From: an uncultured Clostridiaceae bacterium
GTDB taxonomy: Bacteria > Bacillota > Clostridia > Clostridiales > Clostridiaceae
Assembly: GCA_946405135.1 (NCBI GenBank)
Contig: CAMJGD010000015.1
Coordinates: 23,082 to 87,081 of the forward strand
Length of the DNA: 64,000 nt
Direction: 5' to 3'
Under the pieces are notes generated by a model. It saw only the letters and a list, made by a program, of their open reading frames with translations. It was not told the origin of the DNA and ran no database searches. The translations under genes were made by a program, and so were the position numbers. Within the stretch, counting starts at the first letter, position 1. Each line of letters opens with the position of its first letter. Of the stretch, positions 56,948-64,000 are shown in pieces.

Positions 56948-56985
56948 GGACACCATCAGATGATTAAACAAATTTGATGGTGTCC
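56948..56985 (+). terminator. Terminator after the surface glucanase gene
   Basis: GGACACCATCA (56948-56958) with TGATGGTGTCC (56975-56985), 11 perfect pairs, 16-base loop, T-rich tail. Confidence 0.8.
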
Positions 56986-57112
56986 CTTATTTTAAAAACA
57001 CAGCTAAGCTTAAATATAATTTTTATTTTATAAAATATGATTTATATACAATGAACTAAGTTTTATTTTATGATATACTAAAGAAAATAGCATTTTACGA
57101 GGGGGACTTATA

Positions 57113-58633
57113 ATGAAAAAGAAAATAAGTTTTTTAATTTTGCTTATTATGATTAGCAATTTATTTTTTGGCTGTAAAGGGCAAACGGTTGCACAATCTA
57201 AAGAGGGAGAATACGGAGGAAGAGCTTTTTATGAAATATTTGTTAGAGCTTTTAATGACAGTAATGGAGATGGCATAGGTGATATAAAAGGTGTAACTCA
57301 AAAGCTTGACTATTTAAAAGAATTAGGAATAGAAGGCATATGGCTTATGCCTATAAATGATTCTCCAAGTTATCATGGATATGATGTAACTGATTATTAC
57401 AGTATAAATCCACAATATGGAACCATGGAAGATTTTAAAGAACTGCTAAAAGAAGCTCATAAAAGAGGAATTATGATAATGATGGACTTAGTTATAAATC
57501 ATACAAGTACTGAAAATAAGTGGTTTAAGGAAGCTAGGCAGGATAAAAACAGCAAGTATAGAGATTGGTATGTATGGACTGAAGATAAAAATAAAGCTTC
57601 TGAAACCTCAGCCATGGGTACAGCACCTTGGATTAAGAATGGAGATAAAGAAGAATATTATTATGCTATATTTTGGGAAGGCATGCCTGACTTAAATTTT
57701 GACAATGGAGAAGTAAAAGAAGAAGTTAAAAATATAGCTAAATTTTATATGGATATGGGTGTAGATGGATTTAGACTAGATGCAGCAAAGTGGATATATG
57801 AAGCTTCAGACAAAAATGTAGCTTGGTGGAATGAATTTAACGATTATGTTAAGAGTGTAAATAAAAAGGCTATATTATTAGGTGAAGTTTGGGATAATAC
57901 TTATGCAATGGCTCCTTATTCAAAGGCACTTGACAGTATGTTTTGCTTTAGCCTTGGAGAAAATATAATAAAGGGAGTAAATAGCGAAAGTATAAAAGAT
58001 ATAGCATCTCAGATAGAAGATGATTATGATACTTTAAAAGGGGAAAATAAAGATTTTGTCCCTGCTACATTTTTGACTAATCATGATCAAAACAGAGTTA
58101 TGAGTGTACTTAACGATGACGAAAAGATGAAGCAGGCAGCTGCTATTTATTTAACTTTACCAGGCAACCCTTTTATTTATTATGGAGAAGAATTAGGTAT
58201 GACTGGAGTAAAACCAGATGAGGCTATAAGAGAGCCTTTTATATGGGATAATAAGGATTTATCAAAAAATACTTCTTGGGAAAGTAGTACTAATGAATTA
58301 GATAAAGTTGCATTTAATATTCAGAAAAATGATAAAGAATCTATATATAATTTTTATAAGAGTATATTATCTGTAAGAAGTAGCAGCAAAGCCCTTAAGT
58401 ATGGGGAACTAGTTCCTTTAGATAGCGAAGAAAGTTCTGTACTTATTTTTAAAAGAACAAAAGATAAGGAAAATGCAACAGTGATAATTAATTCTTCAAA
58501 AGAAGATAAAAATATAAAATTAGAACAAGGAAAGTATAAAGTGCTGTATTCTAATATACGAAAAGATAAAAAGGTAGTTTCTAAGGGAACTATAACATTA
58601 AAATCTGGAGAGATTATAATATTAAATAATTAA
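57113..58633 (+). CDS. GH13 alpha-amylase-family lipoprotein
   Basis: A 506-residue extracellular enzyme. Lipobox LFFGC places the lipid-modified Cys at residue 21. The GH13 regions are complete: DLVINHTS (I), GFRLDAAKW with the nucleophile Asp (II), LGEVWDN with the acid/base Glu (III) and FLTNHDQNR (IV). The start GGRAFYEIFVRAFNDSNGDGIGD resembles oligosaccharide-active amylases and neopullulanases. Likely acts on starch or maltodextrin at the cell surface. It is outside the beta-glucan regulon: no GAAACGTTTC site precedes it. ATG after GAGGGGG. Confidence 0.9.
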   Translation: MKKKISFLILLIMISNLFFGCKGQTVAQSKEGEYGGRAFYEIFVRAFNDSNGDGIGDIKGVTQKLDYLKELGIEGIWLMPINDSPSYHGYDVTDYYSINPQYGTMEDFKELLKEAHKRGIMIMMDLVINHTSTENKWFKEARQDKNSKYRDWYVWTEDKNKASETSAMGTAPWIKNGDKEEYYYAIFWEGMPDLNFDNGEVKEEVKNIAKFYMDMGVDGFRLDAAKWIYEASDKNVAWWNEFNDYVKSVNKKAILLGEVWDNTYAMAPYSKALDSMFCFSLGENIIKGVNSESIKDIASQIEDDYDTLKGENKDFVPATFLTNHDQNRVMSVLNDDEKMKQAAAIYLTLPGNPFIYYGEELGMTGVKPDEAIREPFIWDNKDLSKNTSWESSTNELDKVAFNIQKNDKESIYNFYKSILSVRSSSKALKYGELVPLDSEESSVLIFKRTKDKENATVIINSSKEDKNIKLEQGKYKVLYSNIRKDKKVVSKGTITLKSGEIIILNN

Positions 58634-58760
58634 TTGCATTTTCACTCTGATAACGGGTATTAAATATTACAAATTTATTCAATAATATGGCGGGAAATTC
58701 AATTTTGTGATATATTTAATATCAGTGATAAAATAAGGCGGAGAAAAGGAATGGTGAGTA

Positions 58761-60419
58761 ATGGAAGCTGTAAATAATACATCAAATTTTATAAAAAATA
58801 TAGTTAAAGAAGATTTAGAATCAGGTAAGCATAAAGAGATAATAACACGTTTTCCACCTGAACCAAATGGTTATTTACATATTGGTCATGCAAAATCCAT
58901 AGTATTAAATTTTGAATTGGCGGATGAGTTTAAGGGCAAAACAAATCTTCGTTTTGATGATACTAACCCTTTAAAAGAGGATACAGAATATGTGGAGTCT
59001 ATAGAAGAAGATGTAAGATGGCTAGGTTTTGAATGGGATGGATTATACTTTGCATCTAATTATTTTGAGGAAATGTATAAAAGAGCAGTGTTACTTATAA
59101 AAAAGGGCAAGGCTTATGTATGTGATTTAAGTGCTGAGCAGATGAAAGAATATAGAGGCACCTTGACTGAACCAGGTAAAGAAAGTCCTTATAGAAATAG
59201 ATCGGTGGAAGAAAACTTAGATTTATTTGAAAGAATGAATAAAGGGGAATTTAAAGATGGAGAAAAAGTTTTAAGAGCTAAAATAGATATGGCTTCCCCA
59301 AATATAAATATGAGAGATCCTATTATATACAGAATATCTCACACAACTCATCATAATACAGGAAATAAGTGGTGCATATATCCTATGTATGATTTTGCTC
59401 ATCCAATAGAAGATGCTATTGAAGGAATAACTCATTCTATATGTACTCTGGAATTTGAAGATCACCGTCCACTATATGATTGGATCGTTAGGGAATGTGA
59501 AATGGAAAATACCCCAAGGCAGATAGAATTTGCCAGATTGAATTTAACTAATACTGTAATGAGTAAAAGAAAGCTTAAGTTATTAGTAGATGAAAAAGTT
59601 GTAGATGGTTGGGATGATCCTCGTATGCCTACTATAGCAGGATTAAGAAGAAGAGGATATACTGCTGAAGCTATAAGAAATTTCTGTAGAGAAATAGGAG
59701 TTGCTAAAAGTAACAGCCTAGTAGATGAACAGATGTTAGAACATTTTATAAGAGAAGATCTTCATTTAAAAGCTCCAAGAACTATGGCTGTAATAAGACC
59801 TCTTAAGCTTATAATCACAAATTATCCAGAGGATCAGGTTGAGATGCTGGAAATAGAGAATAATCCGGATGATCCTGATATGGGAACACGTAAAGTATCA
59901 TTTTCAAGGGAATTGTATATAGAGCAGGAAGACTTTATGGAAAATCCTCCTAAAAAATATTTTAGATTATTCCCAGGCAATGAAGTTAGGCTAAAGGGAG
60001 CTTATTTTGTAAAGTGTACAGATTTTGTAAAAGACGAAGATGGCAATGTGGTAGAAGTACACTGTACTTATGACCCTGAAACTAAAAGTGGTGCTGGATT
60101 TACAGGCAGAAAGGTTAAAGGTACTATTCATTGGGTTGATGCAAAAAGTGCTGTTTCTGCTGAATTTAGACTATATGAGCCTTTAATAATGAGTGATGAC
60201 CAAGAAGAAAGTAAAAACTTTTTAGAACAGATAAATCCTAATTCTTTAGAAATATTAGAAGGATATATTGAAGAGAGCATGAAAGATGCTAAACCTCAAG
60301 ATAAATTTCAATTTTTAAGAAATGGATATTTTAGTGTAGATACTAAATATACTAGTGAAAACAAATTAGTATTTAATAGAGTAGTTTCACTTAAGAGCTC
60401 ATTTAAAATACAAAAATAG
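58761..60419 (+). CDS. glnS: Glutaminyl-tRNA synthetase
   Basis: A 552-residue class I synthetase. [17 protein letters not shown] carries the HIGH motif, LRFDDTNP is the GlnRS-specific segment and MSKRKL the KMSKS equivalent; a C-terminal beta-barrel anticodon domain follows ([17 protein letters not shown]). Charges tRNA-Gln directly, so this organism need not rely only on GatCAB. ATG at 58761 about ten bases after AAGGA; the nearer ATG at 58751 is in another frame. Confidence 0.95.
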   Translation: MEAVNNTSNFIKNIVKEDLESGKHKEIITRFPPEPNGYLHIGHAKSIVLNFELADEFKGKTNLRFDDTNPLKEDTEYVESIEEDVRWLGFEWDGLYFASNYFEEMYKRAVLLIKKGKAYVCDLSAEQMKEYRGTLTEPGKESPYRNRSVEENLDLFERMNKGEFKDGEKVLRAKIDMASPNINMRDPIIYRISHTTHHNTGNKWCIYPMYDFAHPIEDAIEGITHSICTLEFEDHRPLYDWIVRECEMENTPRQIEFARLNLTNTVMSKRKLKLLVDEKVVDGWDDPRMPTIAGLRRRGYTAEAIRNFCREIGVAKSNSLVDEQMLEHFIREDLHLKAPRTMAVIRPLKLIITNYPEDQVEMLEIENNPDDPDMGTRKVSFSRELYIEQEDFMENPPKKYFRLFPGNEVRLKGAYFVKCTDFVKDEDGNVVEVHCTYDPETKSGAGFTGRKVKGTIHWVDAKSAVSAEFRLYEPLIMSDDQEESKNFLEQINPNSLEILEGYIEESMKDAKPQDKFQFLRNGYFSVDTKYTSENKLVFNRVVSLKSSFKIQK

Positions 60420-60474
60420 TTATAAGTTTACTTATTGACAAATAGTATAATATATGTTAAGGTATTTTAAAAGT

Positions 60475-60800
60475 CCGGACAAATAAAACAATATATTTAA
60501 AAGCTTTGAAGAGAAAGAGTAGGTTTAGATTTTCTTTTACAGAGAGTTCCCGGTAGGTGAGAGGGGCAAAAGATACTTTTCCGAATACATCTCTGAGCTT
60601 AACACTGAAGGCTTAAAAGTTTAACTTTTGAGGTAGTAGGCTGTTACCTTTGACCTGCACAGGTTATAGTGCTAGAGTATCGTGAGTTATTCACTGTACT
60701 CGAAGAGGTTATTTACCGTGAGGTAAATGGCAAATTGGGGTGGTACCGCGAAGTTTACTCTCGTCCTCTTGTTTAGAGGATGGGAGTTTTTATTTTGCAT
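60475..60800 (+). promoter_or_regulatory. T-box riboswitch leader, tyrosine-specific
   Basis: Stem I region with AGAG-rich internal loop (60540-60560) and a specifier loop GAATACA where the codon UAC (60586-60588) is tyrosine. The T-box core GGGGTGGTACCGCG is at 60737-60750. The terminator has arms 60758-60769 and 60775-60786 and is followed by a T-run. Uncharged tRNA-Tyr should favour the antiterminator and raise tyrS. The promoter is probably near 60435 (TTGACA), with no clear -10. This explains nearly all of the 60420-60911 gap. Confidence 0.93.
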
Positions 60801-60853
60801 AAAAATTAATTTAGTTCACTTTAACTAATAAAAATATTGTAGTAAGGAAGGAT

Positions 60854-60964
60854 GTGAAATATTTAGTGAAGCTGTATATAAAGGTATATGGCTGTGCGCT
60901 AAATACAAAATATGATGGATTGCAGTATAGAAGAACAGATAAAAATAATATCAAAAGGTGCTGA
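60854..60964 (+). CDS. Possible 36-codon upstream reading frame overlapping the tyrS start
   Basis: GTG start only a few bases after the strong AAGGAAGGA site (60843-60851), ending at 60964, 53 bases inside tyrS in another frame. The peptide (VKYLVKLYIKVYGCALNTKY...) resembles nothing known. tyrS itself has no visible ribosome binding site, so this frame might couple translation. Equally it may be chance. Confidence 0.25.
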   Translation: MKYLVKLYIKVYGCALNTKYDGLQYRRTDKNNIKRC

Positions 60965-62123
60965 TGAAATAATTGATATAAAAGATTTAAAAGAAAAATT
61001 GATTAAGGCACAAAAAGAAAATAGAGGATTAGTCGTAAAATTAGGATTAGATCCTTCTGCACCAGATATACACTTAGGTCATGCAGTGGTGCTTAGAAAG
61101 ATAAAGCAGATGCAGGATTTAGGACATAGGGCAGTGATAATAATTGGCGATTTTACAGGTATGATAGGTGATCCTACTGGAAGATCTAAAACTAGAAAAC
61201 AACTTACTAAAGAGCAGGTACTTATAAATGCAAAAACTTATGAAGAACAGATATTCAAAATACTTGATAGAGAAAAAACAGAAGTAAGATTTAATAGTGA
61301 ATGGCTGTCTAAATTAAACTTTAGAGATGTTATAGAGCTTTCAGCAAAATATACAGTATCAAGAATGATGGAAAGAGAGGATTTTAAAAATAGATTTGAA
61401 AATAATTTAAGTATAGGAATACATGAATTTTTCTATCCTCTTATGCAGGCTTATGATTCAGTAGAAATAAAAGCTGATATAGAGCTAGGGGGAACAGACC
61501 AGAGATTTAATGTGCTTATGGGACGTACCATACAAAAAGATTATGATATGGAAAGTCAAGTGGCTATATTTATGCCTATACTTGAAGGAACTGATGGTAA
61601 AGATAAAATGAGCAAAAGCTTAGGAAATTATATTGGAGTAAAAGAAGATGCAGACAATATGTATGGTAAAGTCATGTCTATACCTGATTCTATGATAATA
61701 AAATACTATGAGCTCGCTACAGATATTCATCCTGATGAAGTAGAAAAGATAAAATTAATGCTTGAAGAAGATAAAGCTAATCCTAGAGATATTAAGATGA
61801 GATTAGCTAAAGAAATAGTAGGTCTATACCATGGGAAGGAAGAAGCTTTAAAAGCAGAAGATAACTTTAAAAAGCTATTTCAGAAGAAAGAAATTCCTGA
61901 AGATATAGAAAGCTTGAATCTTTATAATGCTTGCGAAGAAGAAAAAAAGATATTAAACATTATATGCAAAATGAATTTTGTACCTAGCAGAAGTGAAGGA
62001 AAGAGGCTGATGAAGCAGGGGGCAGTGAGAGTAAATGGAGAAAAAGTAAGTGAAGATATTACTGTTTGTAACCAAGATGTAATTCAAGTAGGCAAAAGAA
62101 ATTTTGTAAAAATATTGTTATAA
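60912..62123 (+). CDS. tyrS: Tyrosyl-tRNA synthetase
   Basis: A 403-residue class I synthetase. GLDPSAPDIHLGHAVVL carries the HIGH motif, ELGGTDQRFN the tyrosine pocket and DKMSKSLGNY the KMSKS loop; an S4 RNA-binding domain (PSRSEGKRLMKQGAVRVNG) ends it. Length and motifs fit the TyrZ-like class. Start ATG at 60912 or 60915, neither with a Shine-Dalgarno sequence; in-frame stops lie just upstream (60900), so a longer start is excluded. Controlled by the tyrosine T-box. Confidence 0.94.
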   Translation: MMDCSIEEQIKIISKGADEIIDIKDLKEKLIKAQKENRGLVVKLGLDPSAPDIHLGHAVVLRKIKQMQDLGHRAVIIIGDFTGMIGDPTGRSKTRKQLTKEQVLINAKTYEEQIFKILDREKTEVRFNSEWLSKLNFRDVIELSAKYTVSRMMEREDFKNRFENNLSIGIHEFFYPLMQAYDSVEIKADIELGGTDQRFNVLMGRTIQKDYDMESQVAIFMPILEGTDGKDKMSKSLGNYIGVKEDADNMYGKVMSIPDSMIIKYYELATDIHPDEVEKIKLMLEEDKANPRDIKMRLAKEIVGLYHGKEEALKAEDNFKKLFQKKEIPEDIESLNLYNACEEEKKILNIICKMNFVPSRSEGKRLMKQGAVRVNGEKVSEDITVCNQDVIQVGKRNFVKILL

Positions 62124-62130
62124 AAAATAC

Positions 62131-62175
62131 AAACTGTATTGCAATCTATTCTATAGTATAATTGCAATACAGTTT
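62131..62175. terminator. Bidirectional terminator between tyrS and the XRE regulator gene
   Basis: Perfect 15-bp inverted repeat (62131-62145 with 62161-62175), arms ending in A3/T5, 15-base loop. Confidence 0.85.
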
Positions 62176-62281
62176 TTAGTATATAATCATTATAATGGGA
62201 AAACGCCTCTGTATAGCTATACCACAATATAAGACTATGTCACAAATAAAAGTTGATAGAATATAATATTTTAGCCAAGCT

Positions 62282-62977
62282 TTAGAGGTCAACAGCTATA
62301 TACACATCCATATAACTAATGCCGTCTTTTTTATATTCTTTCTCAAAACAAGATAAGATTTCTTTAGTATTCTTATGTTTAATTCCATTTACATCCATAT
62401 ATAGCATAAGTGTCTTATACGCATTGGGAATAAGAGTGAATGGTGCATTAAAAGGTTCTCTTATTGTAATAATTACGTATTTTTGATTTTTTTGGAATGA
62501 GATTTCTAAGTTATCGCATGTTAATTCCAAGTCTGAAGGTAAAATACAGGCAGCAGCATAACCGTGCATATGATACACATTTATTTGTTCCTGTGATACA
62601 TATGGGAAATCCCACCCTATAATTTTAGGTTGTACTATCCCGCAGCTATTTGCCCAGTCTTTTACATGCTTTATAGCATCATATTCGGGTTCTACACTGA
62701 TTACTGCATACTTAACATATCGAAATGGTGCAATTTCCTCAACTCGAATATCTGAATATGCTCCATTACGCATATTAATATCTTCTCGTACTAACTGATC
62801 CATAGAACATGAAAAGAGTTGGCATAGTTCTATTACCTTCTCCATCTCTGGGTAGGCAGCGTCCAGCTCCCATTTTGAAACAGTTTGTCTGGATACTCCC
62901 ATTCTTTCAGCTAATTCTTCTTGTGTCATGCCATGATACATTTTTCTTAAAAACTGTAGATTTTGTCCAAAGCTCAT
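62282..62977 (-). CDS. XRE-family regulator with GyrI-like effector domain
   Basis: A 231-residue protein. Residues 5-60 are an XRE helix-turn-helix (LRKMYHGMTQEELAERMGVSRQTVSKWE). From about residue 78 the VEEIAPFRYVKYAVISVEPE ... GWDFPYVS ... MHGYAAACIL layout resembles a GyrI/AraC effector-binding (SOUL-like) domain, which binds small hydrophobic ligands. The pairing is common in clostridial regulators. The gene next upstream on the same strand is a membrane protease, possibly a target. ATG after AAAGGAGAA. Confidence 0.75.
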   Translation of the reverse strand: MSFGQNLQFLRKMYHGMTQEELAERMGVSRQTVSKWELDAAYPEMEKVIELCQLFSCSMDQLVREDINMRNGAYSDIRVEEIAPFRYVKYAVISVEPEYDAIKHVKDWANSCGIVQPKIIGWDFPYVSQEQINVYHMHGYAAACILPSDLELTCDNLEISFQKNQKYVIITIREPFNAPFTLIPNAYKTLMLYMDVNGIKHKNTKEILSCFEKEYKKDGISYMDVYIAVDL

Positions 62978-63207
62978 ATTATCATTTCTCCTTTATATTA
63001 TGATGAGCTTATTATAACGATAAAGATAATACCTGTACACCAACTTGAATTTTCTTTTATCTGATTTTTAGCAACTTAAAGTTGCACACTTTTGAAGATT
63101 CTATCATATTATTATTTTACAGCTTAGTCAGATTATAAGAAATATACGTAATAACTAAATATAAAATTGTATTCTATCACCTTTACAAATTGGGATTTGT
63201 ATGTCTA

Positions 63208-63915
63208 TTATTTGTTAACTATATTTGAAGCAAGATTTGAAATCCAATGTGGAATTATCGCTCCATATAATGAATTTGTTTTGGTATAGATAAAATTTAA
63301 TACGATATGTGTAACGAAAAGGTCTATAAGCCAAAACATATTATTTATTGTCAATTCTTTTAACGACATCCCATAAACTATCATCCTATAAGGGAAGTGC
63401 ATAATTATAAATAATAAACCTGTTACCATAATAGCAATCCATTGTGTTTTTATAATTCCATAAATCCTAGTACTAATATATCCTCTAAAAGCAATCTCCT
63501 CGCACAATGACACACAAAAAAAGTAAATAACATAAGCAAAAATACTGCGGATATGAATTAATTCTTTTCCTTGTAATAAATAGGACCCACAATTATTAAA
63601 AAACAGAATACCAGCAAGTATCATTCCTATACAACAACTCTTTTTCCACTTTCCTTTATAAATCCCTATAGTATCTAAACTCTGTCTTCTTAACTTAACA
63701 AATAGAATAGTTATCAGTATCAGCAAAACATTGAACATGCATCCTATTATTAGAATATTACTTTTTATAAATTCCACTTTAATATCCAATATAGCAACTA
63801 TTGAATACATCAAAATAAAAATTCCAAAAAGGATTAAGGAAAGCAACCCGTCTTTTGTAGTATACAGTTTTAAATTACTACTATAAGATTTATCATTTTG
63901 AAAAATACTCTTCAT
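63208..63915 (-). CDS. CPBP-family intramembrane metalloprotease (CAAX protease/bacteriocin-processing type)
   Basis: About 235 residues, seven or so hydrophobic helices. The CPBP motifs are present: SLCEEIAFRGYI (EExxxR), MHFPYRMIVY (F-x3-H-like) and TKTNSLYGAIIPHWISN (final His motif). Members process prenylated or peptide substrates in the membrane or provide bacteriocin self-immunity. The ATG at 63915 follows a GGGGGA site at 11 bases; a GTG at 63933 is an alternative start without a site. Nothing recognisable lies in 63934-64000. Confidence 0.82.
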   Translation of the reverse strand: MKSIFQNDKSYSSNLKLYTTKDGLLSLILFGIFILMYSIVAILDIKVEFIKSNILIIGCMFNVLLILITILFVKLRRQSLDTIGIYKGKWKKSCCIGMILAGILFFNNCGSYLLQGKELIHIRSIFAYVIYFFCVSLCEEIAFRGYISTRIYGIIKTQWIAIMVTGLLFIIMHFPYRMIVYGMSLKELTINNMFWLIDLFVTHIVLNFIYTKTNSLYGAIIPHWISNLASNIVNK

Positions 63916-64000
63916 TGCAATTTTATCCCCCACTGCAAATTATTATAATCTCAATAATATAAATTGGAAATTTGTTTGGTTAAATTATCGTTTTATCCAA

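Noticed and set aside
57181..57192. GCAAACGGTTGC, a palindrome-like motif resembling a cre or LacI operator.
   Set aside because: It lies inside the GH13 coding sequence just after the signal peptide and matches the cre pattern at only 11 of 14 positions. Intragenic cre sites exist, but the evidence is too thin for a feature.

Overview
The window is strongly AT-rich DNA with Gram-positive features: strong GGAGG-type ribosome binding sites, many TTG and GTG starts, a T-box leader, lipoprotein signal peptides, an LPxTG surface protein, HydE and a radical-SAM aminomutase. This points to an anaerobic Clostridium (sensu stricto) or a close relative; the species cannot be named from the sequence alone. 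No tRNA, rRNA, CRISPR array, transposase or phage gene was seen.

Region 1 (1-19,340) is a surface-polysaccharide locus. A rightward operon carries a UDP-L-FucNAc module (CapF, cut by the window edge, then CapG), an O-acyltransferase, three glycosyltransferases, a Wzy-like polymerase and a Wzx flippase. It meets a leftward operon at a perfect 18-bp bidirectional terminator. The leftward operon encodes a short PglF-like dehydratase, a PglE-like aminotransferase, a phosphoglycosyl transferase fused to a GNAT acetyltransferase, a FemAB-like protein and two Wzz-like proteins. Together these look like a bacillosamine-type pathway that makes and attaches the first sugar. Beyond the dbpA RNA helicase lie a second FemAB-like gene, broken by two 1-base losses in A-runs, and a PLP-fold protein.

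Region 2 (19,340-23,520) has a RelA/SpoT-type alarmone synthetase whose 3' end is disturbed by a 35-bp tandem repeat, and a complete polar amino-acid ABC transporter.

Region 3 (23,520-35,330) is an alpha-galactoside operon: sugar ABC transporter, GH36 alpha-galactosidase, galK, galE, galT, galM and a LacI-type regulator.

Region 4 (35,330-40,880) has a KamA-family enzyme with the residues diagnostic of glutamate 2,3-aminomutase, hydE, and an ABC-2 exporter cassette with an unknown membrane-anchored protein. A 30-bp direct repeat flanks the exporter cassette.

Region 5 (40,900-56,990) is the most interesting part. It holds GH35 and GH3 enzymes, a LacI regulator, an ABC sugar importer, a small membrane protein, a GH94 phosphorylase and a sortase-anchored GH144-type glucanase. 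Near-identical GAAACGTTTC operators lie at all three promoters. It reads as a Gram-positive beta-1,2-glucan (sophoro-oligosaccharide) utilisation system: surface depolymerisation, import, then phosphorolysis, hydrolysis or transglycosylation in the cytoplasm.

Region 6 (57,000-64,000) has a GH13 lipoprotein amylase, glnS, a tyrosine T-box leader with tyrS, an XRE/GyrI-like regulator and a CPBP-family membrane protease.
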